Of a stretch of 64,000 bases of DNA, positions 50,701-58,181 are shown piece after piece. The stretch covers positions 1 through 64,000 of the forward strand of contig CAUFRO010000005.1 of the NCBI GenBank assembly GCA_959027945.1, read 5' to 3'. The notes beneath the pieces were generated by a model that did no database searches, had not been told where the DNA came from, and worked only from the letters and a program-made list of their open reading frames with translations. Every line of letters begins with the position of its first letter. The stretch's first letter is position 1. Origin of the DNA: an uncultured Collinsella sp. GTDB lineage: Bacteria > Actinomycetota > Coriobacteriia > Coriobacteriales > Coriobacteriaceae. The translations under genes were made by a program, and so were the position numbers.

Positions 50701-51284
50701 TTGATGTCGCGGGCACGGGTCAAGTGCTCATCCATCGACTTGATCTTTTTGAGCGCACGCTCCTTGCGGCGCTTGTGCTTGGAGATGCCGGCGGCCTCCT
50801 CGATGAGGGCACGGCGCTCCTCGGGGCGGCTCTGCAAAATGGCATCGAGCTTGCCCTGGCTGATGATGGAATGTGTATCCTTGCCCAGACCCGAGTCGTG
50901 CAGGATGTCCTGAATGTCCATCAGACGGCACGGGCTCGAGTTGATGAGGTACTCGCTCTCACCCGAGCGATACATGCGGCGGGTGATGGCGACCTCGTCA
51001 AAGTCGACCGGCAGCATATGGTCCGAGTTATCGAGCACCAGCGTGACCTCGGCGACACCAACCGGCTTGCGCGCCGACGAGCCCGAGAAGATGACGTCCT
51101 CCATGGCCTGGCCGCGCAGCTGCTTGGCGCTCTGCTCGCCCAGGACCCACAGAATCGAGTCGGAAATGTTCGATTTTCCCGAGCCATTGGGACCGACGAT
51201 GACGGTCAGGCCCGGCTCAAACGTCATATGGGCACGGTCGGCAAACGACTTGAACCCTTTGAGCGTGAGGGACTTGAGATACAC
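47748..51284 (-). CDS. smc: chromosome segregation ATPase SMC
   Basis: 1178-residue condensin subunit. The N-terminal head has Walker A VGPNGSGKSNISDSI. Two long coiled coils (about 170-490 and 660-1000) flank the hinge (about 510-640, GALGDDVSGRLGD to VTYVTPDGARVSCGGL). The C-terminal head has the signature MLMSGGEKSLTALALLFAV and Walker B FYVLDEVEAALDD. It follows rnc at ten bases; rnc-smc-ftsY is a conserved order. The partners scpA and scpB are not in this window. Confidence 0.98.
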   Translation of the reverse strand: MYLKSLTLKGFKSFADRAHMTFEPGLTVIVGPNGSGKSNISDSILWVLGEQSAKQLRGQAMEDVIFSGSSARKPVGVAEVTLVLDNSDHMLPVDFDEVAITRRMYRSGESEYLINSSPCRLMDIQDILHDSGLGKDTHSIISQGKLDAILQSRPEERRALIEEAAGISKHKRRKERALKKIKSMDEHLTRARDINKEIARQLRPLERQVDRARKYKELSSRANELTQMLAVDELRSLQSQWNDLESRSKEGAAELELAQYRLGEKERELEKLQVMLEEKGLFVGDLGEQRRHMQDVVGRINSDMRLLEEKGHNMVSRLSDMRGQISSSEHQRRRVVEELEDARAQLEEVTGAHMQAQEDVDAAGPAAAELHERRVALDNQISQLTREQRDVQRAADNAALELAKVKDSLSNAEVEDNMYASRLEQIDEQLEEVTASLESRRDRAEELEGALEEARQAQVDAREAAEAARAALKDLRARESEARNKLSEVRSELASQKKLDARMADSSPLVSRLVGALGDDVSGRLGDVLEAPRELEGLVEQLLAGDIDALLFDDTSALERAGRAALDQKKASGEALLVARGVSGSTAAEGAAGTRLVDRLSVRAGYGPVVEALLGGYYVVDDLAAALSAPVVDGVTYVTPDGARVSCGGLVRVGLDAGEASGALERKRRIRELEGLEPDLAAVFEHVSDQVVEANAAVEEARAAEGDAAGEIARLEGERRSLLSEIGRLEQSANNAEVERVRISKRREQASEAVRSARPRVDELTRSRDEARAQASDLGLQIAEANDELDRVRRDDSEAAGKLADAKVRLAQTSERLRSLKGRVPDLEHRLEGIDRRIRGTRQASRSLELLRLRVDPMHERYSALLERASDWAARLRDQASLEEADSASLKKTIEDAKAEVSRAKERVDAATATQNEFKVARGKLEVQVEAAIKAITADGTTVLEEALMLPAPTDRDAAERELNQLVRQINNLGPVNQVAMEEYEQLKRRADYIEEQLADLESARKALTKITVAIDRKMRKAFLVTFEKVDANFREIFAMLFPGGQAHLEMTDPEHPAETGIEVVAQPRGKRITKMMLMSGGEKSLTALALLFAVYRTRTVPFYVLDEVEAALDDANLSKLIGALDVLRSDTQLLVISHQRRTMEDADVLYGVSMQADGVSRVVSQKLDRETGKVVNA

Positions 51285-51294
51285 GGTTCCTCGC

Positions 51295-52020
51295 TTAAAC
51301 GAGTTTCTTGTTCAGAATCACGCCGTTGGTGGTGTAGCCCATGCGATCGAGCGCCTCGAGCGCGGCAGCTCCCTCGGCTTCCTTCTTAGAGGAGCCGGTG
51401 CCGCGGCCTTGACGGATGCCGTCGATAAGCACCACAGCGGTAAAGGTCGGTGCATGCGCGGGGCCCTCGGAGCCCACCAGCTTGTACGCAGGAGGCTCAT
51501 GGCCGTCAGCCTGAACGCACTCCTGCAAAAACGACTTGGGGTTCGCGGGATGCTCGGCACGCTCAGAAGCCAGGTGCGGCTTAAGTGTGCGGTGAATGAA
51601 CTCCGCCGCAACATCCCAGCCGGCATCCAGGTACAGTGCGCCCACGAGCGACTCGTAGACGTTCTCGAGCGCCGAATGCAGGCCGCGCGCACCGGTACCG
51701 GTCTCGGAGGCACCAAAGATGATGATGTCGTCGATGCCCAGCTCGTGAGAAACCTCGGACAGCGTAGCGCCCGAGACAAGCGACACCTTCAGGCGCGTGA
51801 GCTTGCCCTCGTCAAACTCCGGATAGGACTCAAACAGGGAGCGTGCGACCACAGCGCCCAAAATGGAATCGCCCAAGAACTCAAGGCGCTCATAGCTGGC
51901 AGAAACCGGCTGGCCCTCGACTGCCGAGGGATGCGTAAGGGCCGCGCGCAGCAGCACCTTATTATTGAACTCGTGGCCCAGAATTTCCTGGGCGCGCGTA
52001 AGTCGTTCAGACAAAGCCAA
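51295..52020 (-). CDS. rnc: ribonuclease III
   Basis: Double-strand-specific endonuclease for rRNA and mRNA processing. 241 residues. The nuclease domain has the signature ERLEFLGDSILGAVV and the second acidic cluster ENVYESLVGALYLDAG. The double-stranded RNA-binding domain is at about 158-228 (PKSFLQECVQADG to SSKKEAEGAAALEAL). The start is a TTG at 52020, with AGGGAGG in the end of acpP eight bases before it. Confidence 0.96.
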   Translation of the reverse strand: MALSERLTRAQEILGHEFNNKVLLRAALTHPSAVEGQPVSASYERLEFLGDSILGAVVARSLFESYPEFDEGKLTRLKVSLVSGATLSEVSHELGIDDIIIFGASETGTGARGLHSALENVYESLVGALYLDAGWDVAAEFIHRTLKPHLASERAEHPANPKSFLQECVQADGHEPPAYKLVGSEGPAHAPTFTAVVLIDGIRQGRGTGSSKKEAEGAAALEALDRMGYTTNGVILNKKLV

Positions 52021-52023
52021 GAC

Positions 52024-52266
52024 CTAGGCCTCCCTGGCGTTTTCGATAGCGTCGACGGCGTCGGCGACAGAGTTGAGCGAGAGCAGGGTCTCGTCATCGA
52101 TCTCGAGGTTGAACTCGTCCTCGATAGCCGTAACCAGCTGCAGGCGCTCGAGCGAGTTGGCATCGAGGTCGTCAAAGGTGGTCTCATCGCTAATTTCGGC
52201 AACATCGACGCCCAGAACGTCAGCAGCGACCTCGGCGATCTTGTCGAAGATTTCGGAGCGATCCAT
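52024..52266 (-). CDS. acpP: acyl carrier protein
   Basis: Carries fatty acyl chains on a phosphopantetheine arm. The start is the ATG at 52266 with SD GAGAGGA, giving 80 residues. The attachment serine is in DANSLERL, where DSL is more usual. The strongly acidic composition (FDDLD, AIEDEFNLEIDDE) fits ACP. It lies between plsX and rnc, the conserved plsX-acpP-rnc order. Confidence 0.94.
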   Translation of the reverse strand: MDRSEIFDKIAEVAADVLGVDVAEISDETTFDDLDANSLERLQLVTAIEDEFNLEIDDETLLSLNSVADAVDAIENAREA

Positions 52267-52302
52267 AGCGCTTCCTCTCATAGTGCATGAATACCAAAAG
52301 AA

Positions 52303-52324
52303 TGGTACCGCCCGGGCGGTACCA
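52303..52324 (-). terminator. 22-bp perfect palindrome between plsX and acpP
   Basis: GGTACCGC, CCGG, GCGGTACC with flanking T and A form an exact palindrome. On the minus strand it is followed by ATTCTTTT, so as RNA it gives an 8-9 bp hairpin with a T-rich end, 56 bases past the plsX stop. It could be a leaky terminator setting plsX/acpP ratio, or a DNA operator upstream of acpP. Confidence 0.6.
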
Positions 52325-52380
52325 AGACACGGTTCTGATTCTACCCCACGACGCACGCCCCGAGACGCATAACGCCGCTG

Positions 52381-53400
52381 TTATAAAACGATGCCGTCCA
52401 TGGAGTTGGCGACATTCTCGACCAGCCCGGCGCGCACGGCTTCGGCCGCCGCGAGCGTACCGTTTTTAACAGCCTCGACCGAGGTGGCGCCATGGCCGAT
52501 CAGGACCACGCCGCGCAGGCCCAAAAGAATCGCGCCACCCTTGGCGTCGCCCGAAAGCTTGGCCTTTATCTCGCGCATCTGCTTTTTAATGAGCAGCGCG
52601 GCGATCTTGGTGCCAAGCGAAGACATAAAGACGCCTTTGAGTTCCTGCAGCAAAAACTTGGCAGCGCCCTCGGTGGCCTTGAGCGCAATATTGCCCGACA
52701 TGCCATCGGCAACGACGACATCGAAGTTACCGGAGGTGATGTCCGTTCCCTCGCAGTTACCAACAAAGCCGGGAACGGCGGCCTTCATAGCCGGGAAGCA
52801 GGCCTTGGTAAAGTTGGAGCCCTTCTCGTCCTCGGTGCCGTTGGCGAGCAGGCCCACGCGGGGATGCTCAATGCCCAGGACGACGCGGGCATAGGCGCTA
52901 CCCATCTGGGCAAAACGCACCATGTCATCGACCTCGACATCGGGGTTGGCGCCCATATCGCACAGCACCGTCAGACCGCCGGCGCGATTGGGCAGCGCAT
53001 TGGTCAGACAGGGGCGCACCGGCTGTTTCTTACCTTCGGCCATATATCTAAACGGCGTGACGTAGGCGGTCGCAGCGGCGGTCATGGCGCCGGTGGAGCC
53101 GGCGGAGAAAAACGCGTCCGCATTTCCCTTCTTGATGGCGCGGCACGACAGCACGATCGAAGACTTGCGTTTGGTCATCACGGCGCGAATGGGATCGTCA
53201 TCCATGGCGATAACGTCGGGTGCCTCAAGGGCCTCAACACGTGCGTGGGAAGCAGCAAAGGGATTGACGATTTCGGCGGGACCAGCTGCCAAGACCTCGA
53301 TATCGGGATCGGCGGCAAGTGCAGCCTCGATACCATCGAGAACGACCTGAGGTTTCTCGTCTCCACCCACAACGTCTACACAAACGCGAACGTTACTCAT
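52381..53400 (-). CDS. plsX: phosphate acyltransferase PlsX
   Basis: Makes acyl-phosphate from acyl-ACP for phospholipid synthesis. The start is the ATG at 53400 with AAGGAG seven bases before it; an ATG two codons upstream is too close. 339 residues. Family blocks include VDVVGGDEKPQVVLDGI, FFSAGSTGAMTAAATAY, CDMGANPDVE, NGTEDEKGSNFTK and VADGMSGNIALKATEG. It follows rpmF, with a hairpin terminator between. Confidence 0.95.
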   Translation of the reverse strand: MSNVRVCVDVVGGDEKPQVVLDGIEAALAADPDIEVLAAGPAEIVNPFAASHARVEALEAPDVIAMDDDPIRAVMTKRKSSIVLSCRAIKKGNADAFFSAGSTGAMTAAATAYVTPFRYMAEGKKQPVRPCLTNALPNRAGGLTVLCDMGANPDVEVDDMVRFAQMGSAYARVVLGIEHPRVGLLANGTEDEKGSNFTKACFPAMKAAVPGFVGNCEGTDITSGNFDVVVADGMSGNIALKATEGAAKFLLQELKGVFMSSLGTKIAALLIKKQMREIKAKLSGDAKGGAILLGLRGVVLIGHGATSVEAVKNGTLAAAEAVRAGLVENVANSMDGIVL

Positions 53401-53417
53401 ATACATGCTCCTTATAC

Positions 53418-53447
53418 AAAAATGGCCGACTCATTGAGCCGGCCATT
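53418..53447 (-). terminator. terminator between rpmF and plsX
   Basis: On the minus strand AATGGCCG pairs with CGGCCATT around an inner CTCA/GAGT-like pair, followed by TTTTTG. It lies 40 bases past the rpmF stop and immediately before the plsX SD, so it probably attenuates plsX transcription. Confidence 0.65.
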
Positions 53448-53487
53448 GTGGTTCCATTTGGAACGGCATCGCATCCAGAGTATACCG

Positions 53488-53667
53488 TTACTCGGTAACG
53501 ATAACCTCGCGGTCCTTGTAGAAACCGCAGCTGGGGCACACGTGGTGCGGAAGCTTGACAGCGCCGCAACGGGGGCACGTGGACTGAGCCGCAGCCGAAA
53601 TCTTCATGTTGGCGGAACGACGGGTGTGAGTGCGGATACGACCCTGCTTTTGTTTAGGTACGGGCAT
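53488..53667 (-). CDS. rpmF: 50S ribosomal protein L32
   Basis: 59-residue ribosomal protein beginning MPVPKQKQGRIRTHTRRS with SD AAGGAAGG. The C-terminal zinc ribbon is of the four-Cys type (CPRCGAVKLPHHVCPSCG). The gene lies between the DUF177 gene and plsX, the very common yceD-rpmF-plsX order. Confidence 0.96.
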   Translation of the reverse strand: MPVPKQKQGRIRTHTRRSANMKISAAAQSTCPRCGAVKLPHHVCPSCGFYKDREVIVTE

Positions 53668-53731
53668 AGTGACCTTCCTTATGAACTATCCAGTGTGGCG
53701 ATTACGCGCAAGTAGCGATACTACCACAGTT

Positions 53732-54286
53732 TTACTCATCAAGCTTGAGATTCTTCAATGCTGCAAATGGATTTTCCGTGGCTTCGGCCCATTCGGCCTC
53801 GGCTTGGGCAGCACAATCACATTGCTCCACGTTGAGATTGCAACCGCAAGTGGGGCACAGACCGCGACAATCGGGCTTACAGAGCACCACGAACGGCGTG
53901 TCCATGACGACGGCATCGTTGATAGGCTCACCCAGATCGACGAGACGATCCTCACCCAGGAGCTCGTAGCCGTCCTCGTAGGCCTCGGGATCCTCGGGCT
54001 CCTCAAAGAGGTAGAACTCCTCGATTTCGCCGGCGATATCAAACGAGGCGGGCTCCAGGCAACGGTCGCACTCGCCGGTGGCGTGCGCGCGGACCATGCC
54101 CGTGAGCAAGACACCGGTACCGGCATTGGTAAAGACAACGTCGTAGTCGATGCCGTCCTGAAGCTGGTACTCCTTCTCGCCCACCGTGTAGGTGGCGACA
54201 TCGACCTTACCGGTCAGCGGATACGAATCTCCAGGAAACTCGAGCTGCTCGGAAAGATCGACGGTAACGCTCGGGAACTCAGCCAT
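53732..54286 (-). CDS. DUF177 (YceD) family protein
   Basis: 184 residues from the ATG at 54286, which overlaps the previous stop codon as TAATG. It has the family core with VRAHATGECDRCLEP and the four-Cys CKPDCRGLCPTCGCNLN. Members are linked to 23S rRNA accumulation and are nearly always next to rpmF, as here. The strongly acidic middle (EEFYLFEEPEDPEAYEDG) is typical. Confidence 0.92.
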   Translation of the reverse strand: MAEFPSVTVDLSEQLEFPGDSYPLTGKVDVATYTVGEKEYQLQDGIDYDVVFTNAGTGVLLTGMVRAHATGECDRCLEPASFDIAGEIEEFYLFEEPEDPEAYEDGYELLGEDRLVDLGEPINDAVVMDTPFVVLCKPDCRGLCPTCGCNLNVEQCDCAAQAEAEWAEATENPFAALKNLKLDE

Positions 54287-54783
54287 TACCACTGACCATT
54301 CTGTTGGGCGGCACCCTCGTTGAGCTGCTGACGGCAACGGGTAACGGTGCCGGTAAGGCTCTTGAGGTTCTCCTCCAGGTGCGTAAAGACCTGCTCTGCA
54401 TAGTCCTCGGCAGCATAACGCGTCTCGCGCTCGTACTGCTGGGCACGATCCCGGATGTCGTCGGCCTGCTGCTGTGCTAAGCGGACGATCTCCTGCTCAC
54501 CGGCAATGGTGAGGGCCTGCTGCTGAGCGTCGGCGATGATGGAATCGGCCTGAGCGGCGGCGGAAGCCATAAGCTCCTCGCGCTCCTTAAGGATACGGCG
54601 GGACTTCTGCCACTCCTCGGGATAGCTCATGCGGATCTCGTCGAGGATGTTGAAGAACACGTCGGCGTCGATGACCTTGAACTGAGCGTTCTTGCCGAAA
54701 GGCGGCTTGGCTTCCTCGATCAGCCCTTCGAGCTCATCGACCAAGCTGACGATCCTATCGCCAGGAAAATTCTCGCCCGGCAT
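54286..54783 (-). CDS. coiled-coil protein of unknown function
   Basis: 165 residues from the ATG at 54783 (SD AAAGGAG). An N-terminal helix pair (IVSLVDELEGLIEEAKPPFG, then VFFNILDEIRMSYPEEW) precedes a long charged helix rich in Ala, Gln and Glu (about 65-145). It recalls the b subunit of ATP synthase or DivIVA-like proteins, but no membrane segment is present. Similar genes occur between coaD and yceD in actinobacteria. I assign no function. Confidence 0.8.
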   Translation of the reverse strand: MPGENFPGDRIVSLVDELEGLIEEAKPPFGKNAQFKVIDADVFFNILDEIRMSYPEEWQKSRRILKEREELMASAAAQADSIIADAQQQALTIAGEQEIVRLAQQQADDIRDRAQQYERETRYAAEDYAEQVFTHLEENLKSLTGTVTRCRQQLNEGAAQQNGQW

Positions 54784-54851
54784 CCGGTCTCCTTTCATAG
54801 GTAACATATCATCGTGCTAGTTTACCACATGCCACCAGGCAATAAGAAACG

Positions 54852-55349
54852 TCACGAAAAGCGATGTTTGAGCGCTTCGACAACGTTGGACGGGACAAAC
54901 GTCGATACATCGCTGCCGAGCGAGGCGATCTGACGAACAACCGAGCTCGAGATATAGCCGTACTGCGGCGCGCTCATGACAAAGATGGACTCCAGCTCGT
55001 TATCCAAGCGATAGTTGAGGTCGGCCTGCTGCAGCTCGTACTCAAAGTCGGTCATGGCGCGCAGGCCCTTGACCACGGCCCCCGCCCCCTGCTCACGAGC
55101 GAAGTCGACCAAGAGGCCGGTAAAGGGCAGGACCTCAACGCCGTCGATATCACCGAGCGCCTCGCGGGCCAGCGCCACGCGCTCATCGAGTGTAAACGTG
55201 GTGCCCACACCGTTTTTACCCTGCGACTCGGCAACAGCGACGATCACGCTGGGAAAGATGCGGCGGGCGCGGCGGATCACATCGATATGGCCAAACGTGA
55301 TGGGATCGAAGGTGCCCGGGACGATCACGCGATTGATGGTGTCACTCAT
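54852..55349 (-). CDS. coaD: phosphopantetheine adenylyltransferase
   Basis: Fourth step of coenzyme A synthesis: 4'-phosphopantetheine plus ATP to dephospho-CoA. 165 residues from the ATG at 55349 (SD AGGAGG). The nucleotidyltransferase motif is GTFDPITFGHIDVI, and ISSSVVRQIASLG is the C-terminal ISSTxxR block. It overlaps the end of rsmD by eight bases; the rsmD-coaD pair is conserved. Confidence 0.96.
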   Translation of the reverse strand: MSDTINRVIVPGTFDPITFGHIDVIRRARRIFPSVIVAVAESQGKNGVGTTFTLDERVALAREALGDIDGVEVLPFTGLLVDFAREQGAGAVVKGLRAMTDFEYELQQADLNYRLDNELESIFVMSAPQYGYISSSVVRQIASLGSDVSTFVPSNVVEALKHRFS

Positions 55350-55998
55350 GAGCATCCTCCTGAAACGTCGTGGCATCGTTGTCGTCAGCATCGGTGCCGG
55401 CGCTATCGCCCTCACCATCGTCATCGCCGACCCAACGAAGCAGGTCGACCGAGGTAATGCCGTAGCGCTTCTCTCGTACAGTCTCAAAGCCTGCCGGATG
55501 CGCGCCCGCATCGGCAGCGGCATGCTCAAACAAGGCGTAAGCGCTAGGTGCAAGTAAACCCTGCTGAGCCAGGTTCTGCAGCAGTTCCTCGACCGGCTCG
55601 GCACCAAAAGCATAGGGCGGGTCGAGCAGGACCAGATCAAAGGGGCCGCCCGGTACACGACCGCGCGAGGCACTCGCCAGCATGTCGCCCGTGACCACGC
55701 GCCAACGCGCACGGTCGCGGCAGAGCGACTCGATATTCTTGGTAATGAGCCGCGCGGCGTTGCGATCGATCTCAAACGTCGTGAGCGAGCGGGCCCCACG
55801 AGAGAGCATCTCTAACCCTAAGGCACCGGAGCCGCCAAAGGCGTCCAGCACGCGGACCTCGTCCAGATCGAAGTCGAATGCCGACATGACCATAGATGCG
55901 CACGACTCGCGCACGCGATCAGTCGTGGGGCGGGTGACATCGCGACCACGGGGCTCCTCGATCTTACGACCGCGCCATTCGCCGCCGATGATTCTCAT
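55342..55998 (-). CDS. rsmD: 16S rRNA (guanine966-N2)-methyltransferase RsmD
   Basis: 218 residues. N-terminal MRIIGGEWRGRKIEEP and RPTTDRVRES are diagnostic. The SAM-binding LDAFGGSGALGLEMLSRGA and the catalytic motif LLDPPYAFG (DPPY) follow. The last 30 residues are an acidic Asp-rich extension beyond the usual end. It overlaps recG and coaD. Confidence 0.95.
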   Translation of the reverse strand: MRIIGGEWRGRKIEEPRGRDVTRPTTDRVRESCASMVMSAFDFDLDEVRVLDAFGGSGALGLEMLSRGARSLTTFEIDRNAARLITKNIESLCRDRARWRVVTGDMLASASRGRVPGGPFDLVLLDPPYAFGAEPVEELLQNLAQQGLLAPSAYALFEHAAADAGAHPAGFETVREKRYGITSVDLLRWVGDDDGEGDSAGTDADDNDATTFQEDAHE

Positions 55999-58172
55999 CC
56001 TCCGCTGACCTCCTTAAAAATATGTCGATAACGCATGGCGACCGCGTCGCGCAGGGGGCGCGTCGCCACGGAGTCAAGTGTACAAGCATACCGCAAGAGC
56101 TCGACCGCGTCCAAATGGGCCCACTCGATCAGCTCCTCGTCGGCATCCAGGTCGACAAAGCGCAGGGTCACACCGCCGTGCTGGCGGTACCCCAGGATTT
56201 CGCCCTCATGGCGCAGGCGCAGGTCCATCTGGGCGAGTGTAAAGCCATCAGAGGTTTTTTCGAGCGATTGCAGGCGATCTTGCGCTGCCGAAGCGCCACC
56301 GTTGCCCTTGGAGTGCGTCATGACCAGGCACGTGCCCGACACGCTGCCACGGCCCACGCGACCGCGCAGCTGGTGCAGGGCAGCCAACCCAAAGCGCTCG
56401 CCGTTCTCGATGACCATGAGGGTGGCGTTAGGCACGTCGACGCCCACCTCGACCACCGTAGTCGAGACGAGCACGTCGATCTCACCACGCTTGAAGGCGT
56501 CGATCACACGATCCTTCTCCCCCGCCGGCATGCGGCCGTGAAGGCGCTCGATGACAAGACCCGGCAACGCCAGACGCAGGCGATCGAGCTCGGTTGCCGT
56601 ATCGTGCAGCGGCACGGGGACCGTCACGCGGCCCTCGTCGTCGCGGGCGATACCAGGTACGTCTTCCAGCTCATCGGCCGAATCACTCGGCTCCACAAGT
56701 GGGCAAATCACGTAGGCCTGCTGGCCCTTTGCATGCGCCTCGCGGATGGCGCCATAGGCGAGGTCGCGGCTCGACTCGGTGAGCACGCGTGTCGTCACGC
56801 CAGCGCCAGGGACGGGCCGATGGCGGATGATACTCGTGTCCAGATCGCCGTAGACCGAAAGCGCCAGCGTACGCGGGATTGGCGTTGCCGTCATAACGAG
56901 CAGATCGGCACCGGGGCCCTTCGCGCGTAGGGCGTTACGTTGGCCGACGCCAAACCGGTGCTGCTCGTCGATGACGACAAGCGACAGATGCTTGAACGCA
57001 ACGTCATCCGAAAGCACCGCATGGGTGCCAAAGAGCACGTCAAGCTCGCCCGATTCCAGCTGTGCATGGATGCGCTCGCGCTCTGCGGCCGGCGTGGCAC
57101 CCGTCAGAAGCGCCCAGGACATGCCGGCCTGAGAGAGCAGAGGGCCGGTCTTATCGGCATATTGGCGCGCCAGCACGCCCGTGGGCGCCATAACACAGGC
57201 CTGCGTGCCGCTATCGGCAGCCACAGCCAGCGCGCAGGCGGCAACGGCGGTCTTACCGGTACCGACATCGCCCAGCAGCAGGCGGTTCATCACACGCCCG
57301 CCATCGCACATATCGCGCAGGATATCTTGGAACGCGACCTCCTGCTCGTCGCTCAGCGAAAACGGCAGGGCTTGCTTGAGTGCGGCCAGGTGCTCGCCCG
57401 CGGTGTGGGCATAGGGCACCACATCGACTAGGCCGCCATCGTTGCGCAGGCGAAGCGCCAGCTGAAGGTAAAGGCACTCCTCATAAGCAAGGCGACGTCG
57501 CGCGATATCCCGCTCAGCCATACTCGATGGAAAGTGGATCGATCGAAGCGCGCGGGCATTGCTCATCAGGCGGCGCTTGACGCGCAAGCGTGCGGGAATC
57601 GGGTCGAAGGGATTGCCGACGACCTCGAGCGCGCCGCTTACGATGCGGCGCATCCACGCCTGGCTCACGCCGTCACTCACATAATGGACCGGCAAAATGG
57701 TACCCGCAGCACGCCCTTCCTCGAGCTTTTCAAAGTGCGGAGAGGCCATCTGCTTAAAACCGTAGGCAAACTCAACCTTGCCCATCACGGCCAGGCGGTC
57801 GCCTTGCTTAAGCTGCTGGGCAATCCAGGGCTGGCGGAAAAAGGCGACCTGCAGCACGCCCGTCTCGTCAACGAGCGAGACCTCGGTCACCTGCATGCGC
57901 GGACGCGGCTGTTTTTGGACGATACGGTCGACCGTGGCGATGATGGTGCACACAGTACCGATGGGCGCCATCTCGATAGACCAAGAACGGGTAAAGTCCA
58001 GGTATCGATGAGGGATATGGAGAAGGAGGTCCCCCACCGTCCGAATTCCCAGACGGCGAAGGGCCTCCTCACGTTTACCCGAAACATATTTGAGTCGCGC
58101 GATATCCTCGTCGAGCGCATTGCTCTGGGCAAAGCGCTCCGAGACGCGCGGCACGGAGCACAGCTCGGACAT
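55995..58172 (-). CDS. recG: ATP-dependent DNA helicase RecG
   Basis: Branch-migration helicase for stalled forks and recombination. 725 residues. An OB-fold wedge domain lies at about 55-160. The helicase core has LLLGDVGTGKTAVAA (motif I), DEQHRFGVGQR (motif II), TATPIPRTLAL (motif III) and HQLRGRVGRGSVSG (motif VI). The start ATG at 58172 has only a weak SD (TAGG) and lies ten bases before the fakA stop. Confidence 0.96.
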   Translation of the reverse strand: MSELCSVPRVSERFAQSNALDEDIARLKYVSGKREEALRRLGIRTVGDLLLHIPHRYLDFTRSWSIEMAPIGTVCTIIATVDRIVQKQPRPRMQVTEVSLVDETGVLQVAFFRQPWIAQQLKQGDRLAVMGKVEFAYGFKQMASPHFEKLEEGRAAGTILPVHYVSDGVSQAWMRRIVSGALEVVGNPFDPIPARLRVKRRLMSNARALRSIHFPSSMAERDIARRRLAYEECLYLQLALRLRNDGGLVDVVPYAHTAGEHLAALKQALPFSLSDEQEVAFQDILRDMCDGGRVMNRLLLGDVGTGKTAVAACALAVAADSGTQACVMAPTGVLARQYADKTGPLLSQAGMSWALLTGATPAAERERIHAQLESGELDVLFGTHAVLSDDVAFKHLSLVVIDEQHRFGVGQRNALRAKGPGADLLVMTATPIPRTLALSVYGDLDTSIIRHRPVPGAGVTTRVLTESSRDLAYGAIREAHAKGQQAYVICPLVEPSDSADELEDVPGIARDDEGRVTVPVPLHDTATELDRLRLALPGLVIERLHGRMPAGEKDRVIDAFKRGEIDVLVSTTVVEVGVDVPNATLMVIENGERFGLAALHQLRGRVGRGSVSGTCLVMTHSKGNGGASAAQDRLQSLEKTSDGFTLAQMDLRLRHEGEILGYRQHGGVTLRFVDLDADEELIEWAHLDAVELLRYACTLDSVATRPLRDAVAMRYRHIFKEVSGG

Positions 58173-58181
58173 AGACAGAGC

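Noticed and set aside
52303..52324. FapR operator
   Set aside because: The palindrome does not resemble the Firmicute FapR site as I remember it, and a hairpin terminator explains it equally well.
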